Below are positions 18,369 to 27,068 of a stretch of 64,000 bases of DNA, piece by piece (the stretch's first letter is position 1; each line of letters opens with the position of its first letter). The notes beneath the pieces were generated by a model. That model saw nothing but the letters and a program-made list of their open reading frames with translations, did no database searches and was not told the origin of the DNA. Position numbers and translations under genes: made by a program. The stretch spans positions 1-64,000 of the forward strand of contig JANQQR010000010.1 in the NCBI GenBank assembly GCA_028289195.1, in the 5' to 3' direction. This DNA is from Phycisphaerales bacterium. GTDB taxonomy: Bacteria; Planctomycetota; Phycisphaerae; Phycisphaerales; UBA1924.

Positions 18369-18640
18369 CAGGTCCCCTTCACGAACAACGCGGATTGTCG
18401 ATCTGTCCAACGCCAGCAGTCGAGGATGGCAGCAGGCGTGTATTCGACACATCGAGACTGCCCGATGACCGCAGGAATTCCGGCCCGCGTATCGGAGAGA
18501 TGAAACGTCGGCGCAGAAGTATGTAACGATTTCACACGACGCCAAGAGTGACCCGCAGCGGTTCTATCGGACGCGTGAAACAGCACGCCCAAGCCCGAGA
18601 ACGCCGCCCCCGATCGCATCCGTTGTCGATGGGTGCGCCA

Positions 18641-18680
18641 CAAAAACGAGAGCCCGCGCGATGCGAGATCGCGCGGGCTC
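18641..18680 (-). terminator. Intrinsic terminator of the acidic dockerin-like gene
   Basis: A perfect 13-bp stem, GAGCCCGCGCGAT and its complement, with a 5-base loop, followed on the minus strand by TCGTTTTTG. It lies 46 bases beyond the stop at 18726. The rest of the 18369-18725 gap shows nothing recognisable. Confidence 0.85.
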
Positions 18681-18725
18681 CGTGTTCGCTAGATGGATGA
18701 GTCGGTTCAGCCAGAGGCCGAGTGA

Positions 18726-19592
18726 TCAATCATCATCTTCGTCGTCGTCGTCGTCGTCATCACGGTCGTCGTCCATGTCGTCACCGTGACGCTTGTAGAT
18801 CTTCCGAGCCCAGCGGTCACGCTGCACGCAGTCGATGAACTGGCGGAGGAACCCGAACAGGTCGCGGCGGTTGATGTCGCCGGAACCGTCGAAGTCAGCC
18901 TCGGCGCGGTCACGAACGTAGAAGCGGAGGAAGCGAGCGTAGTCACCGAAGTTGATCTTGCCGTTGCCGCTGACCTCGACAGCCGAGCAACCGGTGTCGC
19001 CCTCGACCAGCGCGTCGCCGACGTCGGCGCCCGACAGGTCATCCGCCGTGGCCTCGAGATCGATGAGGATCTGGGCGAATTCGGGGGAGACGAGGAGGTT
19101 GCCGCTGACCTCGAGGAACGCGGCGCCGGTCGTGGCGCCGGTGAGCTCGATGTCAAAGAGGATCGCCTCCACCGCGGTGTTGCTGGCCACGAAGAAGCCG
19201 CTGGCGAGGCCGCCGAGCGAGCCGGCCCGCGCGCCGTCGAAGCCGATGGTGAAGTTGCCGACGGTGATGGCGTCGTTGAAGGTGATCGTGCCCTCGTGCT
19301 CGATCGCACCCGAGAAGGGGGCGAGCTCGGGGGCGTCGTACGAGAACGTCGTCGGGAGGAGCGGCGACTCGGCGTCGCGGGCGTTGATCGGGAACGCGAC
19401 CGATTCGGCGAGCGTCCCGGGGATGGTCACCGCGTCGGAGGCGCCGGTCACGACGAGGCCGGTCGCGGCTTCGAGCAGCTCGGTGTCCAGGGCGACACTG
19501 GTCTGGCCGCCCTCGACGTCAACCTGGTACGCCGAGGCGACAGAGGCGCCAAGGCCGATGACTCCGGCTGCAAGTACAGATGCGATTCGCAA
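18726..19592 (-). CDS. Exported dockerin-like protein with poly-aspartate tail
   Basis: About 288 residues. I chose TTG at 19592 because GAAGGAG lies before it and a signal peptide follows (RIASVLAAGVIGLGASVASA). The middle is a beta-rich domain without a recognised name, about residues 25-190, resembling cohesin-like beta sandwiches only in general character. Near the C-terminus are two calcium-loop repeats: GNGKINFGDYARFLRF and DFDGSGDINRRDLFGFLRQF. The last 20 residues are almost all acidic (DDDRDDDDDDDEDDD), encoded by a GAC-rich microsatellite. This tail should bind divalent cations or lengthen by slippage. It has its own terminator. Confidence 0.82.
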   Translation of the reverse strand: MRIASVLAAGVIGLGASVASAYQVDVEGGQTSVALDTELLEAATGLVVTGASDAVTIPGTLAESVAFPINARDAESPLLPTTFSYDAPELAPFSGAIEHEGTITFNDAITVGNFTIGFDGARAGSLGGLASGFFVASNTAVEAILFDIELTGATTGAAFLEVSGNLLVSPEFAQILIDLEATADDLSGADVGDALVEGDTGCSAVEVSGNGKINFGDYARFLRFYVRDRAEADFDGSGDINRRDLFGFLRQFIDCVQRDRWARKIYKRHGDDMDDDRDDDDDDDEDDD

Positions 19593-19796
19593 GGGGTTTC
19601 TCCTTCTCAAGCTCTGGTCTGGGTCCGGCCGAACGCATCGGCCATTCTTCGCGCAGCGATCGCGCACCAAGAAGGGACTGAAGTGGTCGTTGCCACCCGG
19701 AGCCCGCCCGGACGCGCGGCGGCTGCTGCGCGAGAAATTTCGTGCGCCCGGCCCGGCCGGATTCAGAGCCTTGAGTGTTTCTTCGGTATTGGGGCC

Positions 19797-22751
19797 TCAG
19801 AACTCGGATTGGCAATCGATGCCCCAGTTCTGGAGCACGAATGTGATATCCGCGAAGCCGACTGTCCCATCACCGTTCGCGTCGCCCGGGGAAGCGGAGC
19901 GGGCGGGGGCGAGCGGCCCTGGGTCGGTCGGCCAGCGCACGAGCACCTCGTAGATGTCGCGGAAGTCGACAGTGCCGTCGCCCGAGGTGTCCCCCGGACA
20001 CTCGTTCGGCGCGATGACGACGAGCACGGCGGTCTCTGAAACCACAACGCCGCAACTCGTCGTGAGTTCGCACCGGATCTGGCCCGCTTGATCGCTGCGG
20101 ACTTCTGTCAGGCGCAGTTCCGGGCCGCGGGCCCCTGAGACGTAGGGCCCCTCTGCGAGTGGATTCCCGTTTGAGTACCACTGGTATTCGATCGCCTGCC
20201 CCGATGCGTCGGCCCCCACGGAGAACTCCGCACCGAAACCGGGGGAAGTCGTAGCGCTCTCGGGTTGTTGGGAAATCTGGGCGAGGCCGGCAGACCTGTA
20301 CGCCACGATCCCGCTGGCGCCGATCGCATCGGTCTGGCCGTTGTACGCCGTGGTGAAGAACCCTCCGAAGTACAGCGCGGGCCCTGCATCGCTGTCGAAC
20401 CGCTGGATCGAAGCGACATCACAACTCTGGCAATTGAAGCCGTGATGGGTGATGCGCCCGTCGGGAACGTTCCACTGGACGCCATCCCAGCGCGACAGCG
20501 CCGGGGAGTTGGTCACCAACACCGCCGATCCACCCGCCCAGAGGCCGGGAGCCTCCGGGCTGATGCCGTAGTCGGCGACGAGCGTCGAAACGCTTTCGCT
20601 CAAGATGTTCGGAGGCAGAGATGACCAGGTCTGACCATCCCAGACGAATACGAGCCGGTCCGGTCCCTCGCCCGGCAGCCCCTCAACCCCGCCGGCGTAC
20701 AGCAGGTCTCCGTTGCCGTCGTCGAACATCGCGAGCGCTGTCACCGCGCCAGGAAGCCCATCTCCCAGTGCCGACCACGCTGCGCCGTCCCAAGCCGCGA
20801 TGTTGGTCGCGGCGTTGCCACCGGCGCTGGCGAACTCCCCGCCCGCGTAGAGCACGCCGGACGCCCCGTCGTATTCAAGGGTGTTGATCGGCCCATCGGT
20901 GCCCGAGCCGACGTCGCTCCACGACACGCCGTTCCAGCGGGCGATGTGCGGACGCGGCACGCCGTCGAATCCCGATTCGAATGAACCAGCCGCGAACAAG
21001 GACGCCCCGCCCGGTGCGATGTCCGGCCCCGTCGACTCGAGCGCGAGCACGAACCCGATGATGGCGCTGGCAACCGGATCCCAGGCGGCTCCGTCCCACG
21101 CGATGATCTCCGACTCCTGCGGCTCGCCTCTCGGATCCGTCCGGGCGACACCCGCCAGGAGACGCGGAGCACCCCCGACACTCGTTGATCGCAACGCTGT
21201 CGCGATGGTGTTCGGGAGTTCACCAACGGGCTCCCAACCGCCCTGGCGCAGTCGCGCCACACCGCCCCCCACGGTGCCGGTGCGCTGCACCTCCCCGCCA
21301 GCAAACAGCGCGGAACCGGACCCGTCATCGTGGACGGCCATCGCGTCGACGGAACCCAGTGCGCGATCGTCGAACGTGATCGTTGACGCGAAGCCGGCGC
21401 CGATCTGCTGGAACCGCTCGCCGTCCCACCGCGCCAAGCCGTGTGCGGCCGCTCCGCCGGCCTGCCGGCCGAGAGAAACACAGTCGGAGATGCCCAGAGC
21501 CCGGAACCGGCCGGCGACGATCAAGCCGCCGCCCCACTCCTGCGGGGCCTCGCGCGCCGTGTACATATAGGTCTCGGTCGGATCGGCCCGGCAATCCGAT
21601 GCGGGCCCCCCGAGGTACTCCCAATCGGCCCCGTCCCACCGCGCCATGTACGCCGACTCGATGGCGTTGTCCCGAGGGCGCTCAAACCGGCCGGTCACCC
21701 ACAGCGACGGCCCGCTCCCGTCATCGAGCGTCTTGAGGTCGATGAGCGTGTTGGTGATCGGCCCGGGAACCGGGAGCTCGACCCACTCCTCGCCGGTCCA
21801 TCGCAGGATTTTCCAGAACCCGTTGCTGAACGAGCCAAAGAACGACGCGAGGTACAGCTCACCCTGGAGCACCGCCAATCGCCACCCGAAGATGCCCTGC
21901 GCGCCGCCCACGGTCTCCCAACCGGATCCGGTCCATCGTGCGACGTACCTGTCATCTGAGTTGTCGACGCGGAAGTTGGTCGCGTAGATCGCTTGACCGC
22001 CGCCATCGTCGAACAGCTCGAAGTCCCAGTTGATGTCGCTCGCGACAACCGGATCTTCGAGCGACTCCCAGGAGTCCCCGTCCCAACGCGCGGCAAACGG
22101 CACGCCATCGAACCCGAAGGCCGACGCATACAGAAAGTCATGCCCCGCCCGGTTGAATCCCTCGAGGTTGATCGCGCCCCGGCTTGGATCGATCGGCCCG
22201 GTATCGAAGTCCTCCCACCCCGGCGCCCATCGGCGGACCCGGATCGGAGCCTTGGGGTTGTTGGGCCGGAAGAACACCTGCTGGCCGGAGAAGTAGGCCT
22301 TCTCGCCGTCCCCGTCGTCGAACGTGGTCATCGTCGGCGCGGTGCCGAAGTCCAGGTAGTCGGCGATCACGTCACCGACGTAGCGCTGCCCCGTCCATCG
22401 CCCGACACTCTCGGCGGGCGTGCCCCCGAGCGAATAGAAGCCGCCCGCCATCATGAGCTCGGGCGCCTCGCCGGGCAGCTCGAAGACCGTCATCGCGAGC
22501 ACCTGCGAGCCGGGGTCGGCGCGGATCCCGCCTGGGAAGTCGAACCCGGGTGCGAACCGCGGCGCGCAGGGATCGGACATCTCGCCGCGCTCGGGTCCGA
22601 TGGGCGACACTTCGGGTTCCGACCCGGTTCCGTTCGAGGGAAGCGGCTGTTCGAGATGGATGTCGATCGGTGGCAGGAGCGACCGCGATGGGTCGGCGAA
22701 CGCAGTCGCCGCAGCGCCGGCCAGCACACAAACGGGGATCAATCGGGCCAC
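19797..22751 (-). CDS. Large exported kelch-like / Ig-like / dockerin-type protein
   Basis: About 984 residues from the proposed GTG at 22751; an in-frame start 16 codons earlier is also possible. The signal peptide ends AATAFA. The first ~780 residues contain many repeats of the form R-W-(D/T)-G-x-x-W-x-x-(L/V)-G alternating with LYAGGEF-type strands, as in beta-propeller/kelch-like proteins. An Ig-like domain follows (QISQQPESATTSPGFGAEFS to RCELTTSCG), then a two-part dockerin-type domain: DTSGDGTVDFRDIYEVLVRW and DANGDGTVGFADITFVLQNW. It should be a secreted or surface multidomain protein whose ligand is unknown. Confidence 0.85.
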   Translation of the reverse strand: MARLIPVCVLAGAAATAFADPSRSLLPPIDIHLEQPLPSNGTGSEPEVSPIGPERGEMSDPCAPRFAPGFDFPGGIRADPGSQVLAMTVFELPGEAPELMMAGGFYSLGGTPAESVGRWTGQRYVGDVIADYLDFGTAPTMTTFDDGDGEKAYFSGQQVFFRPNNPKAPIRVRRWAPGWEDFDTGPIDPSRGAINLEGFNRAGHDFLYASAFGFDGVPFAARWDGDSWESLEDPVVASDINWDFELFDDGGGQAIYATNFRVDNSDDRYVARWTGSGWETVGGAQGIFGWRLAVLQGELYLASFFGSFSNGFWKILRWTGEEWVELPVPGPITNTLIDLKTLDDGSGPSLWVTGRFERPRDNAIESAYMARWDGADWEYLGGPASDCRADPTETYMYTAREAPQEWGGGLIVAGRFRALGISDCVSLGRQAGGAAAHGLARWDGERFQQIGAGFASTITFDDRALGSVDAMAVHDDGSGSALFAGGEVQRTGTVGGGVARLRQGGWEPVGELPNTIATALRSTSVGGAPRLLAGVARTDPRGEPQESEIIAWDGAAWDPVASAIIGFVLALESTGPDIAPGGASLFAAGSFESGFDGVPRPHIARWNGVSWSDVGSGTDGPINTLEYDGASGVLYAGGEFASAGGNAATNIAAWDGAAWSALGDGLPGAVTALAMFDDGNGDLLYAGGVEGLPGEGPDRLVFVWDGQTWSSLPPNILSESVSTLVADYGISPEAPGLWAGGSAVLVTNSPALSRWDGVQWNVPDGRITHHGFNCQSCDVASIQRFDSDAGPALYFGGFFTTAYNGQTDAIGASGIVAYRSAGLAQISQQPESATTSPGFGAEFSVGADASGQAIEYQWYSNGNPLAEGPYVSGARGPELRLTEVRSDQAGQIRCELTTSCGVVVSETAVLVVIAPNECPGDTSGDGTVDFRDIYEVLVRWPTDPGPLAPARSASPGDANGDGTVGFADITFVLQNWGIDCQSEF

Positions 22752-22841
22752 GGAATCGTCACTCCCTCTCGGTCGGGAGACTGTACGGGCGTTCCTCACG
22801 ACCGGACGCGGGGAGTTGGGCCCGAAGTTGGTCGGGCTCCG

Positions 22842-23984
22842 TCAGGGGCCGCTGTGGTCGAAGTTGTCCCACGGCCCGGCCGACGCGGGGCTCGTCGAAA
22901 GGGCTCCGAGCAGGTTCGGCCCGACGAAGCACGCGATCGCCTCTATCGGGGCATCGCCGTTGTCGGCCAGCGAATTGCGGACGCAGAGGTTGGCGCATTC
23001 ATTGATGTCGATCCCGTCGTCGGTGTTGTCGGTGCAGGCGTTCGAGTCGATCCGGTTCTTCAACCCGACGGCGAGGATCCCGTCGTTCGTATTCGACTGC
23101 GAGTTGCAGCCGTAGATGTAGCACAGGTCCCGCAGCAGGAAGCCGGTATCCGAATTCTGCCTCGCGGTGCACTCCACGATGGTGACTCCGGAGGAGAAGC
23201 TCTGCACCTCGAAACCCCGAAGCGTGTTCTGTGTTGCCGAGCAGCCAACGATCGTCGACCCGGAGATCAGCCTGAACCCGCGTCCGCCGTTGAGCGCCGA
23301 GGCGCAATTCGTCGCCGCCGAGAACGCGCCGATGACGATCCCATCAGCGCCGTTCTCAGACGCGACGGTGTCGGCGATACTGCTGCTCTGGCCGATCGAG
23401 ACACCGATGGCCTGATTCAGGTTCGACGCGCACCCGATGACGGTCGACCCGCGCCCGGTGCGGATGCCGTCGAACCCGTTCGCGCTCGAGAGGCAGGCCT
23501 CGATGCGGGAGCCCGGACCGACGGAGATCCCGCCGGCGCCGTTGGAGATGGCGCTCACGCCAACGACGCTGACCCCGGTCGTGTCGGTCGCTGTGATTCC
23601 GCCGTCCATGAACCCACGGACCGTCCCATTGACGATCGCGACGTCGGTCAGCGACTCTCCGACAAGGATCCCCTCCAGCGAGCCGATCTCCGATCCGACC
23701 ACCTCGAATCCGTTCAGATCGAGCGTCACGTGGCTGGCGGTGATCTCGATCCCGTGCTCGTTGCCGATGCCGGTGATGCTCTCGCCCAGGTAGTACGAGC
23801 CGCTCCTGCTGATGACGACCGGCGCCGCCAGGCCAGGTGCGTTGCGGATGATCTGGCGGGGCTCGACATCCGGAAGATCCTTCATCGTCGGCGCTACCGG
23901 TCCGGCCGGTGGCGTCAACTGGCCGGCAGATGCGCACGAACACGCGCACAAGAGAGCAGCCACGACTCGAATTGCTGAACGCAT
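22842..23984 (-). CDS. Beta-helix family protein D (380 aa)
   Basis: Exported, leader MRSAIRVVAALLCACSCASA, with GAAGGAG 8 bases upstream. The N-box is GQLTPPAGPVAPTMKDLPDV with VEPRQIIRNAPGLAAPVVIS, a shortened form lacking the TPGDADS segment. Coils are very regular, for example CSATQNTLRGFEVQ. The C-tail is PWDNFDHSGP, longer than usual after the Asn. It begins 27 bases after the stop of gene E and has no P-box, so it is most likely co-transcribed with E. Confidence 0.92.
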   Translation of the reverse strand: MRSAIRVVAALLCACSCASAGQLTPPAGPVAPTMKDLPDVEPRQIIRNAPGLAAPVVISRSGSYYLGESITGIGNEHGIEITASHVTLDLNGFEVVGSEIGSLEGILVGESLTDVAIVNGTVRGFMDGGITATDTTGVSVVGVSAISNGAGGISVGPGSRIEACLSSANGFDGIRTGRGSTVIGCASNLNQAIGVSIGQSSSIADTVASENGADGIVIGAFSAATNCASALNGGRGFRLISGSTIVGCSATQNTLRGFEVQSFSSGVTIVECTARQNSDTGFLLRDLCYIYGCNSQSNTNDGILAVGLKNRIDSNACTDNTDDGIDINECANLCVRNSLADNGDAPIEAIACFVGPNLLGALSTSPASAGPWDNFDHSGP

Positions 23985-24011
23985 CAGATGCTCCTTCTTT
24001 CCTGCTGGCGA

Positions 24012-25718
24012 CTACTGCGTGTTGGCGAGCGAACCGAGGACCGCATCGATGGTCGTGTCGGTCGGGCCCTGGTGGTTGTTGATGTTGATGCCGAGCGTCA
24101 TGAGCGAGGAGGCATGATTGCGGATGACGTAGTTCCGCCCGCCCGGCACGCCGAAGGCAGTATCTCCCGAGTCGCCCCAGGCGACATTGTCCGACACACG
24201 AGTGTGCGTCGCCGTGACCGAGATGCCGCGCCCTCTTGTCAGGTTGTGCTCGACGAAACTGAAATCGAACACACGGATACCGGCGCCTGCGTTGTTGGCC
24301 GCCGAGCAGCCCCGCACGATGCTCCCCAGTCCCGTCGAGATGCCGTCGGGCCCGCCGTCTTTGTCGCCGTTCTCGGTCGCGGTGCACTCGACGACCGCTC
24401 CGGAGTTGCCTACGACGATCCCTTCGAACGTGTTGGAGTGCGCGACGCTGTCCATAACTCGGGAGGCATCGCCAAGATCGAATCCCCGCTGGTCGTTCTG
24501 GACCGAGGTGCACCCGCTCACGAGGGCCGAGCCGGTCGAGGAGAACCCGATCGTGTTCATGCGAGCCGAGCACCCGCGCGCGATCGCGCCGGCGTCGAGG
24601 ATGTAGCCGTTCCCGTCGTTGTTTGCCGAGGAACACCCGTCCACGACTGCGCCCGAGTTGCAATCGAAGCCGTCACCTGAGTTGAACGCCGCCGTGCACC
24701 CCCGCGCGCTCGCTCCGGAGCCGAGGAAGAAGCCGTCGTTCTGGTTGCTCCGGGCGGCGCACCCCTCGAGAGACGATCCGGAGCCGGCTTCGAAGCCGCG
24801 GAGCGCGTTGGAGACCGCCGAGCAATTCGAGAACGCAACCGACCCGGACGACACCGTCTCGAATCCGTTCCCGTCGGCGTTCTGGCCCCCGTCGTTGCTG
24901 TAGGACGCGCAGTTGGAGACCGTGCAGCCGAAGCTCATGAAGAACCCGGTGCCGCAATCCCGCGCGGTGCAGTTGGTCACCGTGCTCTGCTCTCCGGCCT
25001 GGATGCCGATGACGGGATTGCCGCGCGCGATGCACGCATCGAAGACGCAATACGACGATCCCGAGATCCCGGTCGTAGCGTTGCCCGCGGACGTGCACCT
25101 CGCCACGGTCGAGCCCTGCTCGGCTCGGATCCCGTTCACACCGTTGTTGGCCGCGATGCAATCGGCGACGACGCTGAAGCTGCCCACGTCGATGCCGTCG
25201 GAGAAGCACCCCTCGGCCGTGCACCCGAGGACGAGCGCGTAGTTGCCGAACTCGAAACCCCGGCCCCCGCACGCTTCTGCTCGCACGCCGAGCGCCTGGC
25301 ACCGGTCGGCGTTGGCCGCGTCGATGCCGTCGTCGGTCGTGCCCCGGATGGTCCCGTTCATGATGACCGCGTTGTCCTGGTTCGTCTGGACCAGAACACC
25401 GCGCGTGAACGCCGAATCGAGGGAGTTCTGGATGGCGAAGCCTCGGAGATCGAGCGTGACGTCGGGCGCATCGATGGTGATCGCGACGCCGACGCCGACT
25501 CCCGCATCAGCCGTGATGTTGCCGGTCAGGTAGTACGAGCCGGGATCGGTGATCACGTACGGCGCCTCGGATGGGTCGATCGGGATCCGTGGCTCCACAT
25601 CATCCAGCGTCTTCAGGGTCGGAGCGACGGGCCCCGCCGGCGGGTTCAGGGGCCCTCCGAACGAGACGCCCGCGCACGACGCCGCCACCAGAACGCACGA
25701 CACTTTCATTGCTTTCAT
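24012..25718 (-). CDS. Beta-helix family protein E (568 aa)
   Basis: The true start is ATG 25718 after GGGAGG; the open frame runs far upstream across mnmA but without coding features. A second in-frame ATG lies 3 codons on. The signal peptide ends AASCAGVSFGG. The N-box has TLKTLDDVEPRIPI but lacks TPGDADS. Roughly 18-20 coils follow, among the cleanest in the window: CTAEGCFSDGIDVGSFSVV, CIAANNGVNGIRAEQGSTV. The C-terminus ends GSLANTQ, the only member whose Asn is not followed by a hydrophobic residue. It heads an E-D operon. Confidence 0.93.
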   Translation of the reverse strand: MKAMKVSCVLVAASCAGVSFGGPLNPPAGPVAPTLKTLDDVEPRIPIDPSEAPYVITDPGSYYLTGNITADAGVGVGVAITIDAPDVTLDLRGFAIQNSLDSAFTRGVLVQTNQDNAVIMNGTIRGTTDDGIDAANADRCQALGVRAEACGGRGFEFGNYALVLGCTAEGCFSDGIDVGSFSVVADCIAANNGVNGIRAEQGSTVARCTSAGNATTGISGSSYCVFDACIARGNPVIGIQAGEQSTVTNCTARDCGTGFFMSFGCTVSNCASYSNDGGQNADGNGFETVSSGSVAFSNCSAVSNALRGFEAGSGSSLEGCAARSNQNDGFFLGSGASARGCTAAFNSGDGFDCNSGAVVDGCSSANNDGNGYILDAGAIARGCSARMNTIGFSSTGSALVSGCTSVQNDQRGFDLGDASRVMDSVAHSNTFEGIVVGNSGAVVECTATENGDKDGGPDGISTGLGSIVRGCSAANNAGAGIRVFDFSFVEHNLTRGRGISVTATHTRVSDNVAWGDSGDTAFGVPGGRNYVIRNHASSLMTLGININNHQGPTDTTIDAVLGSLANTQ

Positions 25719-25755
25719 CTCTCGATGCCTCCCGAGTAAGAACTGGCCCTCGTCA

Positions 25756-25785
25756 AACCTACCCCCGCCTCGCGGGATCGCCAGA
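25756..25785 (-). promoter_or_regulatory. P-box promoter of genes E and D
   Basis: TCTGGC, 18 bases, TAGGTT on the minus strand, 37 bases before the start of gene E. Confidence 0.65.
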
Positions 25786-25805
25786 GAGAATCCGATAAAG
25801 CAGCG

Positions 25806-25835
25806 TCTGGCTCCGGCAAATCGGCCCCCTAGACT
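25806..25835 (+). promoter_or_regulatory. P-box promoter of mnmA
   Basis: TCTGGC, 18 bases, TAGACT on the plus strand. The -10 box ends 6 bases before the mnmA ATG, so transcription should begin at or next to the start codon. Confidence 0.55.
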
Positions 25836-25841
25836 CCGCCC

Positions 25842-27062
25842 ATGGCGTTGTCCCGCTCCAAACCCAAGGTGCTCGTCGCGATGTCTGGCGGCGTGGACTC
25901 CTCGGTCGCCGCCGCCCTGCTGCTCCGCGAGGGCTACGAGGTCGTCGGCTGCTTCATGCGCCTGGGCTCGCCGGGCGAGGAGCTCGAGGCGATGACGCCC
26001 TACGACAGCGAACTCGGGCCGGCGGTCGACGCCGAGGGTGTGATGTGCGATCCCTCGAAGGTGCGGATCGGCAAGCAGGGCTGCTGCTCGATCAACGACG
26101 CCGCCGACGCCCGACTCGTTGCCGCCGAGCTGGGCATCCCGTTCTATGTGTGCAACTTCAAGAAGGACTTCGGGCGCATCATCGACTACTTCACGGGGGA
26201 GTACGCCTCCGGGCGCACGCCCAACCCCTGCGTGCGATGCAACGACTGGCTGAAGTTCGGAAAGCTCCACGACTATGCGCGCCAGATCGACGCCGACTTC
26301 GTGGCCAGCGGCCACTACGCCCGCATCGAGGAACGCGCCGGCGTCCGGCGTCTCCTGCGCGGCGTCGACGAATCCAAGGATCAGAGCTACGTCCTGTTCG
26401 GAGCCACACGCGATCGCCTGGCGGAGATGCTCCTGCCGATCGGCGCGCTCGAGAAGCCCCGCGTGCGTGAGTTGGCGCTCGAGTTCGGCCTCCCGGTGTT
26501 CGACAAACCCGACAGCCAGGAGATCTGTTTCGTCCCGGACCAGGACTACGCCGGCCTGGTGGAGCGCCGCGTCTCCGGCGCGCGCAGGAAGGGCGTGATC
26601 GTCGACACCGAGGGAAACGAAGTCGGCGAGCACGACGGGCAGCACCGGTTCACGATCGGGCAGCGCCGGGGAGTGAACGTCGCGCTGGGCTACCCGATCT
26701 ACGTCGTGGGAAAGGACCCTGAGACGAACACGGTGACGGTGGGCACGAAGGAGCGCCTGCTTGCCGAGTCTTGCACCGCCGGCGAGGCCAACTGGATGCT
26801 GCCGGAATGGGAACTCAAGCAGCTGCGCCAGTGGACGCCGTGCTGGTCCAAGTTCCGGTACAACACCCCCGCCGCTCGCGCCAGCGTCCGGCTCCTGCCG
26901 GACGGCGACGGCTCGCTGACCCCATCCGGTCGCCCCGGGCGATTCGAGGTGCGCTTCGATGAGCCCCAGACTGCGCTCACGCCCGGACAAGCCGTGGTTA
27001 TGTACGACCGAGACGATCCTGACGTCGTGTGGGGCGGCGGGTGGATCGAGGCTGCAAAGTAG
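25842..27062 (+). CDS. mnmA: tRNA-specific 2-thiouridylase MnmA
   Basis: Cytoplasmic ATP-dependent enzyme that thiolates U34 of Lys, Glu and Gln tRNAs. It has 406 residues. The PP-loop AMSGGVDSSVAAALLLREGY is at about residues 13-32. The first catalytic Cys lies in NPCVRCNDWLKFG, the second in DSQEICFVPDQDY. The tRNA-binding HRFTIGQRRGVNVALGYPIY region and a C-terminal beta domain (LTPGQAVVMYD) are present. A 30-residue insert near residue 50 carries extra Cys (VMCDPSKVRIGKQGCCSIND), as in the long variant of the family. There is no Shine-Dalgarno, consistent with a leaderless mRNA. Confidence 0.95.
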   Translation: MALSRSKPKVLVAMSGGVDSSVAAALLLREGYEVVGCFMRLGSPGEELEAMTPYDSELGPAVDAEGVMCDPSKVRIGKQGCCSINDAADARLVAAELGIPFYVCNFKKDFGRIIDYFTGEYASGRTPNPCVRCNDWLKFGKLHDYARQIDADFVASGHYARIEERAGVRRLLRGVDESKDQSYVLFGATRDRLAEMLLPIGALEKPRVRELALEFGLPVFDKPDSQEICFVPDQDYAGLVERRVSGARRKGVIVDTEGNEVGEHDGQHRFTIGQRRGVNVALGYPIYVVGKDPETNTVTVGTKERLLAESCTAGEANWMLPEWELKQLRQWTPCWSKFRYNTPAARASVRLLPDGDGSLTPSGRPGRFEVRFDEPQTALTPGQAVVMYDRDDPDVVWGGGWIEAAK

Positions 27063-27068
27063 CCGGGC

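Noticed and set aside
24012-26990. A 992-codon open frame running from gene E across mnmA
   Set aside because: Only the part below 25718 has a signal peptide, N-box and coils; the upstream part is antisense to mnmA and has no protein features. Long antisense frames are expected in DNA this GC-rich.
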